Assembly (NCBI GenBank): GCA_034509925.1
Contig: CM067534.1
Location: 5,171,501 to 5,235,500, forward strand
Reading direction: 5' to 3'
From: Hirudinaria manillensis
Lineage: Eukaryota; Annelida; Clitellata; Hirudinida; Hirudinidae
DNA: 64,000 nucleotides
Made by a program: the position numbers and the translations under genes. The notes beneath the pieces are model-generated. The model was given only the letters and a program-made list of their open reading frames with translations, ran no database searches and was not told where the DNA came from. Shown here piece after piece: positions 1-9,524 of this stretch; position 1 is the first letter of the stretch; each line of letters opens with the position of its first letter.

Positions 1-351
1 GTATCATTTAATTGCCGAATTGCCTCATCAAGGTATTTTTGTTTATCAAGAATTACAAAGGACGATCCTTTATCGACCTTACGAATAGTAATTGACTTGT
101 TGGCAATTTTATTGATACTTACATAATCAGAAACAAGGAACAAAATAAATGCCTTTACATAGGACATCCAGTTCTTTATTGTTGAAAACAAAACTGGAGA
201 GGTTAAATATCCTATTGTCTACTGGAGGTTCCAGTCACCGGGGGCAGAGTTCGTTGATTACGAGTCCTCTTGTTACTCTCCACCAAGGTTCCTGTGGAAA
301 GAGTTTATCGAAGATCCATTTCAAACTTGCTAATCTCAATTTAAATCCTGA
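1..351 (-). mobile_element. Penelope-like RT fragment, copy 1 (cut by window edge)
   Basis: This is the left-most copy of the RT part of the array. It shows the NLSSFVFNNKELDVL stretch, typical of the region before the RT core in Penelope-like elements, and then the VDKGSSFVILDKQKYLDEA stretch. One base is missing near 120 compared with the other copies, and the two parts sit in different frames, so the fragment is not translatable as one protein. The remainder lies outside the window. Confidence 0.6.
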
Positions 352-352
352 C

Positions 353-1018
353 TCATGCCACCCAATACATAGGATGCATCTTTTCTGTCGAGGGAATTGA
401 AGAAATTAATATGTTCCCTTTTTCGAATGAAAGGGATATCTCCTCCCTGAGTTTTTTCTGGCAATATGTGACTTTTGTAGGATCTTCGCCTGAATAGAGG
501 GAATATGCGAAGGCAATAGCCATTGGACCACAATCATTCCCTCCCCTTTGTTGTTGGACGATCTTCATGTTTACGTGCAATATAGGTCCTTCAACAAAGT
601 TTTTAGCCATATAGGCGAAGCATCTTTGTGCGTCTTCGTTGTAATTGTAGTTGAGACTATCATAAACATTTATTGGGCACTTAGGATCAGGCCATTTACT
701 CATCGGTTTTTGAACCTTAGGTAAAAAGTAGAATTTTCTACTATTATATGGTCTTGGGCCAGTAAGAAATTTAAACAATTTCAAATTGATTCGGTGTGTT
801 CCAAGAGCATTTTTTAATATTTGTTCCAATAATTGAGCGTTTTCTGGTTGCATTGACTTCGTCAACTTAACGTAGAATTTAGTATCATTTAATTGCCGAA
901 TTGCCTCATCAAGGTATTTTTGTTTATCAAGAATTACAAAGGACGATCCTTTATCGACCTTACGAATAGTAATTGACTTGTTGGCAATTTTATTGATACT
1001 TAACATAATCAGAAACAA
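353..1018 (-). pseudogene. Penelope RT fragment fused to half a C48 protease domain (short unit)
   Basis: An open frame of 221 codons. Residues about 1-115 match the N-terminal RT part of Penelope-like elements (VDKGSSFVILDKQKYLDEA, FYFLPKVQKP). At the sequence KWPDPKCP the frame passes directly into INVYDSLNYN of an Ulp1-type cysteine protease, so the catalytic Asp, Gln and Cys (NDCGP) are present but the catalytic His segment is missing. It ends in MHPMYWVA and a stop. The only start is a non-AUG codon, and the upstream RT part is frameshifted. I read it as a decayed chimera. This unit lacks the extra full C48 copy found in the others, which explains its 881-bp period. Confidence 0.6.
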
Positions 1019-1234
1019 GGAACAAAATAAATGCCTTTACATAGGACATCCAGTTCTTTATTGTTGAAAACAAAACTGGAGAGGTTAAATATCCTATTGT
1101 CTACTGGAGGTTCCAGTCACCGGGGGCAGAGTTCGTTGATTACGAGTCCTCTTGTTACTCTCCACCAAGGTTCCTGTGGAAAGAGTTTATCGAAGATCCA
1201 TTTCAAACTTGCTAATCTCAATTTAAATCCTGAC

Positions 1235-1705
1235 TCATGCCACCCAATACATAGGATGCATCTTTTCCGTCGAGGGGATTGAAGAAAATAATATGTTCCC
1301 TTTTTCGAATGAAAGGGATATCTCCTCCCTGAGTTTTTTCTGGAAATATGTGACTTTTGTAGGATCTTCGCCTGAATAGAGGGAATATGCGAAGGCAATA
1401 GCCATTGGACCACAATCATTCCCTCCCCTTTGTTGTTGGACGATCTTCATGTTTACGTGCAATATAGGTCCTTCAACAAAGTTTTTAGCCATATAGGCGA
1501 AGCATCTTTGTGCGTCTTCGTTGTAATTGTAGGTGAGACTATCATAAACATTTATTGAATTACGTTCCGCCCCCATATTTGAAATTGTGATCCAGTGATT
1601 TCCGTTGACATTTAATATCTGCACAAAATCACTGGTGGGCGGCTCCGCATGAAAATCAGCTGGAAGAGGTTCAAGGCCCAATTTGCAAGTTTCACACTGC
1701 ATCAT
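1235..1705 (-). CDS. Ulp1/C48-like cysteine protease domain ORF, array copy
   Basis: A 156-codon ORF starting at ATG ATG. It contains the whole C48 catalytic set: His37 in NHWITISN, Asp55 in VYDSL, Gln91/92 in VQQQ and Cys98 in NDCGPMAIA, followed by the usual YSLYSGEDPTKVTY helix region. Enzymes of this fold cleave ubiquitin-like modifiers; short domains like this are common in transposon-linked proteins of animals. No N-terminal partner domain is visible. The ORF sits eight bases downstream of the TGA/TAA that ends the RT fusion ORF 1713-2432. Whether it is expressed is unknown; it may be a passenger of the repeat. Confidence 0.6.
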   Translation of the reverse strand: MMQCETCKLGLEPLPADFHAEPPTSDFVQILNVNGNHWITISNMGAERNSINVYDSLTYNYNEDAQRCFAYMAKNFVEGPILHVNMKIVQQQRGGNDCGPMAIAFAYSLYSGEDPTKVTYFQKKLREEISLSFEKGNILFSSIPSTEKMHPMYWVA

Positions 1706-1712
1706 ATCTTAT

Positions 1713-2432
1713 TCATTTTTTCCATTTCCTGTCCAACATAAGTCTGCAGTAGCAAACTATTGGCAGTTGCATTATATTGTAATTTGTCTGCGTCTTTTCC
1801 GTTGAGGGAATTGAAGAAATTAATATGTTCCCTTTTTCGAATGAAAGAGATATCTCCTCCCTGAGTTTTTTCTGGCAATATGTGACTTTTGTAGGATCTT
1901 CGCCTGAATAGAGGGAATATGCGAAGGCAATAGCCATTGGACCACAATCATTCCCTCCCCTTTGTTGTTGGACGATCTTCATGTTTACGTGCAATATAGG
2001 TCCTTCAACAAAGTTTTTAGCCATATAGACGAAGCATCTTTGTGCGTCTTCGTTGTAATTGTAGTTGAGACTATCATAAACATTTATTGGGCACTTAGGA
2101 TCAGGCCATTTACTCATCGGTTTTTGAACCTTAGGTAAAAAGTAGAATTTTCTACTATTATATGGTCTTGGGCCAGTAAGAAATTTAAACAATTTCAAAT
2201 TGATTCGGTGTGTTCCAAGAGCATTTTTTAATATTTGTTCCAATAATTGAGCGTTTTCTGGTTGCATTGACTTCGTCAACTTAACGTAGAATTTAGTATC
2301 ATTTAATTGCCGAATTGCCTCATCAAGGTATTTTTGTTTATCAAGAATTACAAAGGACGATCCTTTATCGACCTTACGAATAGTAATTGACTTGTTGGCA
2401 ATTTTATTGATACTTAACATAATCAGAAACAA
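1713..2432 (-). pseudogene. Penelope RT fragment fused to half a C48 protease domain
   Basis: An open frame of 239 codons with the same RT-to-protease junction as the other fusion copies (SKWPDPKCP then INVYDSL). It lacks the catalytic His part of C48 but keeps Asp, Gln and Cys. The C-terminus runs through TQTNYNIMQLPIVCYC into a variant ending (LMLDRKWKK) caused by a small change near 1735 relative to the sister copies, which read NWTGNGKNE. No AUG start fits the RT part. Confidence 0.6.
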
Positions 2433-2648
2433 GGAACAAAATAAATGCCTTTACATAGGACATCCAGTTCTTTATTGTTGAAAACAAAACTGGAGAGGTT
2501 AAATATCCTATTGTCTACTGGAGGTTCCAGTCACCGGGGGCAGAGTTCGTTGATTACGAGTCCTCTTGTTACTCTCCACCAAGGTTCCTGTGGAAAGAGT
2601 TTATCGAAGATCCATTTCAAACTTGCTAATCTCAATTTAAATCCTGAC

Positions 2649-3842
2649 TCATGCCACCCAATACATAGGATGCATCTTTTCCGTCGAGGGGATTGAAGAA
2701 AATAATATGTTCCCTTTTTCGAATGAAAGGGATATCTCCTCCCTGAGTTTTTTCTGGCAATATGTGACTTTTGTAGGATCTTCGCCTGAATATAGGGAAT
2801 ATGCGAAGGCAATAGCCATTGGACCACAATCATTCCCTCCCCTTTGTTGTTGGACGATCTTCATATTTACGTGCAATATAGGTCCTTCAACAAAGTTTTT
2901 AGCCATATAGGCTAAGCATCTTTGTGCGTCTTTGTTGTAATTGTAGTTGAGACTATCATAAACATTTATTGAATTACATTCCGCCCCCATATTTGAAATT
3001 GTGATCCAGTGATTTCGGTTGACATTTAATATCTGCACAAAATCACTGGTGGGCGGCTCCGCATGAAAATCAGCTGGAAGAGGTTCAAGGCCCAATTTGC
3101 AAGTTTCACACTGCATCATATCTTCATTTTTTCCATTTCCTGTCCAATTAAGTCTGCAGTAGCAAACTATTGGCAGTTGCATTATATTGTAATTTGTCTG
3201 CATCTTTTCCGTTGAGGGAATTGAAGAAATTAATATGTTCCCTTTTTCGAATGAAAGGGATATCTCCTCCCTGAGTTTTTTCTGGCAATATGTGACTTTT
3301 GTAGGATCTTCGCCTGAATAGAGGGAATATGCGAAGGCAATAGCCATTGGACCACAATCATTCCCTCCCCTTTGTTGTTGGACGATCTTCATGTTTACGT
3401 GCAATATAGGTCCTTCAACAAAGTTTTTAGCCATATAGACGAAGCATCTTTGTGCGTCTTCGTTGTAATTGTAGTTGAGACTATCATAAACATTTATTGG
3501 GCACTTAGGATCAGGCCATTTACTCATCGGTTTTTGAACCTTAGGTAAAAAGTAGAATTTTCTACTATTATATGGTCTTGGGCCAGTAAGAAATTTAAAC
3601 AATTTCAAATTGATTCGGTGTGTTCCAAGAGCATTTTTTAATATTTGTTCCAATAATTGAGCGTTTTCTGGTTGCATTGACTTCGTCAACTTAACGTAGA
3701 ATTTAGTATCATTTAATTGCCGAATTGCCTCATCAAGGTATTTTTGTTTATCAAGAATTACAAAGGACGATCCTTTATCGACCTTACGAATAGTAATTGA
3801 CTTGTTGGCAATTTTATTGATACTTAACATAATCAGAAACAA
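2649..3842 (-). pseudogene. Longest chimera: Penelope RT + half C48 + complete C48 (397 codons)
   Basis: In this copy the stop that normally separates the fusion ORF from the following full C48 ORF is absent. The sister copies read GGAAAAAATGAA-TAA-GATATG, and here the TAA triplet is missing, so GKNE runs on into DMMQCETCKLG. The product would carry RT residues about 1-115, a His-less half C48, and a complete C48 domain with NHWITISN, VYDSL, VQQQ and NDCGP. It is the only copy that links both protease parts. The start is non-AUG and the upstream RT part is out of frame. I call it a chimera; function is unproven. Confidence 0.6.
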
Positions 3843-4058
3843 GGAACAAAATAAATGCCTTTACATAGGACATCCAGTTCTTTATTGTTGAAAACAAAAC
3901 TGGAGAGGTTAAATATCCTATTGTCTACTGGAGGTTCCAGTCACCGGGGGCAGAGTTCGTTGATTACGAGTCCTCTTGTTACTCTCCACCAAGGTTCCTG
4001 TGGAAAGAGTTTATCGAAGATCCATTTCAAACTTGCTAATCTCAATTTAAATCCTGAC

Positions 4059-4529
4059 TCATGCCACCCAATACATAGGATGCATCTTTTCTGTCGAGGG
4101 AATTGAAGAAATTAATATGTTCCCTTTTTCGAATGAAAGGGATATCTCCTCCCTGAGTTTTTTCTGGCAATATGTGACTTTTGTAGGATCTTCGCCTGAA
4201 TAGAGGGAATATGCGAAGGCAATAGCCATTGGACCACAATCATTCCCTCCCCTTTGTTGTTGGACGATCTTCATGTTTACGTGCAATATAGGTCCTTCAA
4301 CAAAGTTTTTAGCCATATAGGCGAAGCATCTTTGTGCGTCTTCGTTGTAATTGTAGGTGAGACTATCATAAACATTTATTGAATTACGTTCCGCCCCCAT
4401 ATTTGAAATTGTGATCCAGTGATTTCCGTTGACATTTAATATCTGCACAAAATCACTGGTGGGCGGCTCCGCATGAAAATCAGCTGGAAGAGGTTCAAGG
4501 CCCAATTTGCAAGTTTCACACTGCATCAT
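4059..4529 (-). CDS. Ulp1/C48-like cysteine protease domain ORF, array copy
   Basis: A 156-codon ORF nearly identical to 1235-1705, with all four catalytic positions (NHW, VYDS, VQQQ, NDCG). It ends in MHPMYWVA. It directly follows the fusion ORF 4533-5255 on the minus strand, separated only by a TAA. Its role outside the repeat is unknown. Confidence 0.6.
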   Translation of the reverse strand: MMQCETCKLGLEPLPADFHAEPPTSDFVQILNVNGNHWITISNMGAERNSINVYDSLTYNYNEDAQRCFAYMAKNFVEGPILHVNMKIVQQQRGGNDCGPMAIAFAYSLYSGEDPTKVTYCQKKLREEISLSFEKGNILISSIPSTEKMHPMYWVA

Positions 4530-4532
4530 ATC

Positions 4533-5255
4533 TTATTCATTTTTTCCATTTCCTGTCCAATTAAGTCTGCAGTAGCAAACTATTGGCAGTTGCATTATAT
4601 TGTAATTTGTCTGCGTCTTTTCCGTCGAGGGAATTGAAGAAATTAATATGTTCCCTTTTTCGAATGAAAGGGATATCTCCTCCCTGAGTTTTTTCTGGCA
4701 ATATGTGACTTTTGTAGGATCTTCGCCTGAATAGAGGGAATATGCGAAGGCAATAGCCATTGGACCACAATCATTCCCTCCCCTTTGTTGTTGGACGATC
4801 TTCATGTTTACGTGCAATATAGGTCCTTCAACAAAGTTTTTAGCCATATAGACGAAGCATCTTTGTGCGTCTTCGTTGTAATTGTAGTTGAGACTATCAT
4901 AAACATTTATTGGGCACTTAGGATCAGGCCATTTACTCATCGGTTTTTGAACCTTAGGTAAAAAGTAGAATTTTCTACTATTATATGGTCTTGGGCCAGT
5001 AAGAAATTTAAACAATTTCAAATTGATTCGGTGTGTTCCAAGAGCATTTTTTAATATTTGTTCCAATAATTGAGCGTTTTCTGGTTGCATTGACTTCGTC
5101 AACTTAACGTAGAATTTAGTATCATTTAATTGCCGAATTGCCTCATCAAGGTATTTTTGTTTATCAAGAATTACAAAGGACGATCCTTTATCGACCTTAC
5201 GAATAGTAATTGACTTGTTGGCAATTTTATTGATACTTAACATAATCAGAAACAA
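4533..5255 (-). pseudogene. Penelope RT fragment fused to half a C48 protease domain
   Basis: An open frame of 240 codons: RT part (KSITIRKVDKGSSFVILD, FYFLPKVQKP), the junction KWPDPKCP|INVYDSL, the Asp/Gln/Cys part of C48, and the tail PIVCYCRLNWTGNGKNE followed by TAA. It lacks the catalytic His. This is the most upstream (minus-strand sense) copy that contains RT sequence in the window. Confidence 0.6.
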
Positions 5256-5470
5256 GGAACAAAATAAATGCCTTTACATAGGACATCCAGTTCTTTATTG
5301 TTGAAAACAAAACTGGAGAGGTTAAATATCCTATTGTCTACTGGAGGTTCCAGTCACCGGGGGCAGAGTTCGTTGATTACGAGTCCTCTTGTTACTCTCC
5401 ACCAAGGTTCCTGTGGAAAGAGTTTATCGAAGATCCATTTCAAACTTGCTAATCTCAATTTAAATCCTGA
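5256..5470 (-). mobile_element. Penelope-like element fragment before the RT core
   Basis: Minus-strand translation gives KWIFDKLFP and then NLSSFVFNNKELDVLCKGI, the NLSS...L..G..F.P pattern that precedes the RT core in Penelope-like elements. It is joined to 4533-5255 by a frameshift at about 5250. Equivalent pieces lie at about 149-351, 1031-1233, 2445-2647 and 3855-4057. Between this fragment and the next C48 copy upstream the sequence reads MHPMYWVA stop. Confidence 0.55.
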
Positions 5471-5471
5471 C

Positions 5472-5942
5472 TCATGCCACCCAATACATAGGATGCATCT
5501 TTTCTGTCGAGGGAATTGAAGAAATTAATATGTTCCCTTTTTCGAATGAAAGGGATATCTCCTCCCTGAGTTTTTTCTGGCAATATGTGACTTTTGTAGG
5601 ATCTTCGCCTGAATAGAGGGAATATGCGAAGGCAATAGCCATTGGACCACAATCATTCCCTCCCCTTTGTTGTTGGACGATCTTCATGTTTACGTGCAAT
5701 ATAGGTCCTTCAACAAAGTTTTTAGCCATATAGGCGAAGCATCTTTGTGCGTCTTCGTTGTAATTGTAGGTGAGACTATCATAAACATTTATTGAATTAC
5801 GTTCCGCCCCCATATTTGAAATTGTGATCCAGTGATTTCCGTTGACATTTAATATCTGCACAAAATCACTGGTGGGCGGCTCCGCATGAAAATCAGCTGG
5901 AAGAGGTTCAAGGCCCAATTTGCAAGTTTCACACTGCATCAT
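5472..5942 (-). CDS. Ulp1/C48-like cysteine protease domain ORF, array copy
   Basis: A 156-codon ORF, essentially the same as 4059-4529, with the full catalytic set. It is the last copy, going up the minus strand, that is followed by a Penelope fragment; beyond it only C48 copies occur. Confidence 0.6.
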   Translation of the reverse strand: MMQCETCKLGLEPLPADFHAEPPTSDFVQILNVNGNHWITISNMGAERNSINVYDSLTYNYNEDAQRCFAYMAKNFVEGPILHVNMKIVQQQRGGNDCGPMAIAFAYSLYSGEDPTKVTYCQKKLREEISLSFEKGNILISSIPSTEKMHPMYWVA

Positions 5943-5945
5943 ATC

Positions 5946-6410
5946 TTATTCATTTTTTCCATTTCCTGTCCAATTAAGTCTGCAGTAGCAAACTATTGGC
6001 AGTTGCATTATATTGTAATTTGTCTGCGTCTTTTCCGTTGAGGGAATTGAAGAAATTAATATGTTCCCTTTTTCGAATGAAAGGGATATGTCCTCCCTGA
6101 GTTTTTTCTGGCAATATGTGACTTTTGTAGGATCTTCGCCTGAATAGAGGGAATATGCGAAGGCAATAGCCATTGAACCACAATCATTCCCTCCCCTTTG
6201 TTGTTGGACGATCTTCATGTTTACGTGCAATATAGGTCCTTCAACAAAGTTTTTAGCCATATAGGCGAAGCATCTTTGTGCGTCTTCGTTGTAATTGTAG
6301 TTGAGACTATCATAAACATTTATTGAATTACGTTCTGCATCCATATTTGAAATCGGGATCCAGTGATTTCAGTTGACATTTAATATCTGCACAAAATCAC
6401 TGGTTGGCAG
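5946..6410 (-). pseudogene. C48 protease copy with a stop just before the catalytic His
   Basis: The copy encodes NHWIPISNMDAERNSINVYD and the Gln and Cys motifs, but the codon before NHW, which is GGA or CGA in sister copies, is TGA here (LNVN-stop-NHW). NDCGP has changed to NDCGS, and the LREEIS segment to LREDIS. The piece MQCETCKLG...FHAE is missing upstream, so the previous copy joins directly as YNIMQLPTSDFVQILNVN. Confidence 0.6.
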
Positions 6411-6881
6411 TTGCATTATATTGTAATTTGTCTGTGTCTTTTCTGTTGAGGGAATTGAAGAAATTAATATGTTCTCTTTTTCGAATGAAAGGGATATCTC
6501 CTCCCTGAGTTTTTTCTGGCAATATGTGACTTTTGTAGGATCTTCGCCTGAATAGAGGGAATATGCGAAGGCAATAGCCATTGGACCACAATCATTCCCT
6601 CCCCTTTGTTGTTGGATGATCTTCATATTTACGTGCAATATAGGTCCTTCAACAAAGTTTTTAGCCATATAGGCGAAGCATCCTTGTGCGTCTTCGTTGT
6701 AATTGTAGTTGAGACTATCATAAACATTTATTGAATTAAGTTCTGCATCCATATTTGAAATCGGGATCCAGTGATTTCCGTTGACATTTAATATCTGCAC
6801 AAAATCACTGGTGGGCGGCTCCGCATGAAAATCAGCTGGAAGAGGTTCAAGGCCCAATTTGCAAGTTTCACACTGCATCAT
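6369..6881 (-). CDS. Ulp1/C48-like protease ORF joined to the start of the next copy
   Basis: A 170-codon ORF with NHWIPISN, VYDSL, IQQQ and NDCGP intact. Its C-terminus runs through NYNIMQL straight into PTSDFVQILNVN, the start of the neighbouring domain, and ends at the TGA described for 5946-6410. It shows that these copies once formed a head-to-tail chain of domains. Confidence 0.55.
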   Translation of the reverse strand: MMQCETCKLGLEPLPADFHAEPPTSDFVQILNVNGNHWIPISNMDAELNSINVYDSLNYNYNEDAQGCFAYMAKNFVEGPILHVNMKIIQQQRGGNDCGPMAIAFAYSLYSGEDPTKVTYCQKKLREEISLSFEKENILISSIPSTEKTQTNYNIMQLPTSDFVQILNVN

Positions 6882-6887
6882 ATCTTA

Positions 6888-7572
6888 TTAATTTTTTCCA
6901 TTTCCTGTCCAATTAAGTCTGCAGTAGCAAACTATTGGCAGTTGCATTATATTGTAATTTGTCTGTGTCTTTTCTGTTGAGGGAATTGAAGAAATTAATA
7001 TGTTCTCTTTTTCGAATGAATGGGATATCTCCTCCCTGAGTTTTTTTCTGGCAATATGTGACTTTTGTAGGATCTTCGCCTGAATAGAGGGAATATGCGA
7101 AGGCAATAGCCATTGGACCAACAGCAAAATTTAAAAGATTAAAACGAGTATAGCTAAGCTCGACTGGCGAGAAATCGCAAAGAAAACAGCAGTTTTGTGA
7201 TTGACCTTCAAATGAAACTGTTGATCTCTGCATCTCTTCAGGATTTTCCACTGGATCAGATGAACTTGTATTTTTGATTCGAAATTTCCCTCCCCTTTGT
7301 TGTTGGATGATCTTCATATTTACGTGCAACATAGGTCCTTCAACAAAGTTTTTAGCCATATAGGCGAAGCATCTTTGTTCGTCTTCGTTGTAATTGTAGT
7401 TGAGACTATCATAAACATTTATTGAATTACGTTCCGCCCCCATATTTGAAATCGTGATCCAGTGATTTCGGTTGACATTTAATATCTGCACAAAATCACT
7501 GGTGGGCGGCTCCGCATGAAAATCAGCTGGAAGAGGTTCAAGGCCCAATTTGCAAGTTTCACACTGCATCAT
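6888..7572 (-). pseudogene. C48 protease copy disrupted by a 165-bp insertion at the active site
   Basis: The copy reads normally from MMQCETCKLG through NHWITISN, VYDSL and IQQQRGG, and then about 165 bp (7121-7285) replace the codons for Asn-Asp-Cys before GPMAIAFAYS. The insertion keeps an open frame and encodes KFRIKNTSSSDPVENPEEM and further residues with no recognised domain, so the catalytic Cys is lost. A one-base insertion in a T run near 7041 shifts the frame downstream. Confidence 0.6.
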
Positions 7573-7578
7573 ATCTTA

Positions 7579-7990
7579 TTAATTTTTTCCATTTCCTGTC
7601 CAATTAAGTCTGCAGTAGCAAACTATTGGCAGTTGCATTATATTGTAATTTGTCTGCGTCTTTTCCGTCGAGGGAATTGAAGAAATTAATATGTTCCCTT
7701 TTTCGAATGAAAGGGATATCTCCTCCCTGAGTTTTTTCTGGCAATATGTGACTTTTGTAGGATCTTCGCCTGAATAGAGGGAATATGCGAAGGCAATAGC
7801 CATTGGACCACAATCATTCCCTCTACTTTGTTGTTGGACGATCTTCATATTAGCATGCAATATAGGTTCTTGAACCAATATTTGAAATTGTAATCCTGTG
7901 ATTCCCATTGACATTCAATATTTGCACAAATTCACTGGTGGCAGTTCCTCATGAAAATCAGCAAGAGGTGGTTTAAGGCCCAATTTGCTG
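7579..7990 (-). pseudogene. Most diverged C48 protease copy, internally deleted
   Basis: The copy keeps VQQQ (as VQQQSRG), NDCGPMAIA and the end of the domain, but lacks everything between the His strand and EGPILHANMK, including the catalytic Asp. The His itself is NHRITISN instead of NHWITISN and is out of frame with the rest. The upstream part (KLGLKPPLADFHEELPP) is also diverged. It borders a Gypsy integrase fragment and marks the right end of the array. Confidence 0.55.
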
Positions 7991-8345
7991 ATGATGTCAA
8001 CATCATAAAGCCTGTAAAGACAAGACATAATATGTTAGAGTTTGTGAGAACATTGATAATTTCAATTACACTTTGTTGTTGATGACATCTGAACAACCTG
8101 AGGCCAATTGGGGAAGGCATCCATGACGATGAGGAACATCATTCCTTCCAGGGGTCTGGTAAAATCTACATGGATCCTCTCCCATGCACAGTTTGGTGTT
8201 GGCCATGGTGACGGTTCATTCCTTACAGGCATTTTTGCAGCATCCTGACAAGTGTCGCAACTCTTCACCTGTTCTTCTATATCCCTGTCCATGTCCTGCC
8301 AATACACATGTCTTCGAGCTATCAGTGAGGTGCTACTGTGTCTTC
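7991..8345 (-). mobile_element. Ty3/Gypsy integrase fragment, decayed
   Basis: Minus-strand translation shows LIARRHVYWQDMDRDIEE, then the second half of the zinc-binding motif (SCDTCQDAAK) and the start of the integrase core (AWERIHVDF, GMMFLIVMDAFPNWPQVV with the first catalytic Asp in HVDF). After MSSTT the frame shifts into VIEIINVLTNSN. A second, shorter echo of the motif (MWWHIHSLDREI, then a stop) lies just upstream at about 8343-8378. The core is cut off where the C48 array begins. No LTR was seen. Confidence 0.75.
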
Positions 8346-8378
8346 AAATCTCTCTATCCAAGCTGTGAATGTGCCACC

Positions 8379-8999
8379 ACATTTGGGATTTTCCTATCAG
8401 TTCTTCCCCTTGGCGATTTGTGGAGTTAGATACACTTATGTTCTCCAACAGTTGCATCAAAACGTCGTTTCTCTTCGTAGACTCCTCATCTTGGAGACAA
8501 TTTTCTTCCTAGAATGCCGTACCTCACTCCACCTATTGGTGCTCCACCACAACATATCTGTTTGCATATTATTGAATTGAATAATACCACTGAGGTTTAT
8601 TGCTGTTTAATTTTGATGAATTCCAAAAATGATTTAAGAGAATATGATATGAGATCAAAGTTGATGCTTATAATGCATATTCATTTGATGAATGAAAGAC
8701 TTGAAATATAAGTTCTTTCTGATTGAAGCAAATTAATATTGTTTCCAACAACTCAGATTATATTTTTGATGTGGGTTAGGTAATGGCTAGCATTTGATTT
8801 CCTCCACTGAATGACTAAATTCATTCAACAATACTTCATTAATCCGTTCTGCTTGCATTTCTGCTTCTTGACTTTCAATTTCCACATTATCAGATGGATT
8901 GCTTGGCTCAACTCAAATAATGTCCATGATAATAGGAATCTCTTTACTAGATGAACTTTCGGATGAAAGATCTTCAACCACTGTGTAATAATAATAATT
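8379..8999. other. No gene seen
   Basis: AT-rich sequence with only short frames on both strands; none resembles a known family. It lies between the Gypsy integrase relic and the LINE 3' end. Confidence 0.5.
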
Positions 9000-9345
9000 C
9001 AGAGTGGCTTATATCCGGTGGACTTCAAGGATGACTTTCCCTGAAGAGGAAGGTCTTCAGGGTGGAGTGGAAGCCGGCTGGGTCTGAGGTTGCCACTGCG
9101 GGAGAGTAGCATTTCCATAATCAATCCTGGAGGGAATCAGGGCTGTGATGATGCTCTTCCTGACCTCGAAGGAGAGAGGAGAGGTGATGCTGCGAATCTC
9201 CCTTAGGGATGCGAAGCAAGAACGAGAGATATTGTTGATATGTGTGCTCATGGAGCAGTTCAAGTCCAGCCAGATCCATGTTTGTTCTGTTTGAATACAT
9301 TGTTCACAATGTGGACGATATTGCTTCCTAATAATGCTCATATTA
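8988..9345 (-). mobile_element. 3' end of a CR1/Jockey-type LINE, internally deleted
   Basis: The minus-strand frame 9057-9341 contains WLDLNCSMSTHINNISRSCF, LREIRSITSPLSFEVRKSII and IPSRIDYGNATL, which match the thumb region that follows the RT palm in CR1-like LINE ORF2. After GNATL the usual downstream part is missing and the sequence jumps to a terminal stretch that ends in an (ATT)n tail at about 8988-9000 (minus strand sense). A similar terminal stretch occurs at 49905-49965. The element is 5' truncated and internally deleted. Confidence 0.7.
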
Positions 9346-9524
9346 AGTTTTGAATCATGTCAAGTTAAGTCGTGAGTATTTTTAAGATGTTACTGCGGGC
9401 TTGCAAAATAATTCAGACGAACTGGATGCATTTTCTTCTTTTTATCAAGGAAGAGCAGACACCATAGCACTTGGATCCTCAATCCTGTGAACTCTGGTTT
9501 TAATTATAACCTCTTTTAACCCCA

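Larger units (their letters stand above)
1..7990 (-). repeat. Tandem array of Penelope-RT / C48 protease chimeric units
   Basis: The same block recurs with a period of about 1410-1414 bp: the marker beginning gtatcatttaattgcc occurs at 1, 882, 2296, 3706 and 5119. The first interval is 881 bp, short by 533 bp, which is about one protease unit. Read on the minus strand, a full period holds a Penelope-like RT fragment fused to half of a C48 domain, then a complete C48 domain, then the start of the next RT fragment. Between 5470 and 7990 the RT part is absent and only C48 copies follow one another, increasingly altered. Copies are nearly identical by eye, so the amplification is recent or homogenised. 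The array runs off the left edge of the window. An assembly artefact cannot be excluded. Confidence 0.9.

Noticed and set aside
149..400. Plus-strand 83-codon ORF (MPLHRTSSS...) repeated at 1031, 2445, 3855 and 5268
   Set aside because: It is conserved only because the array is conserved. The opposite strand reads as the Penelope-like NLSS region and this frame has no family signature.
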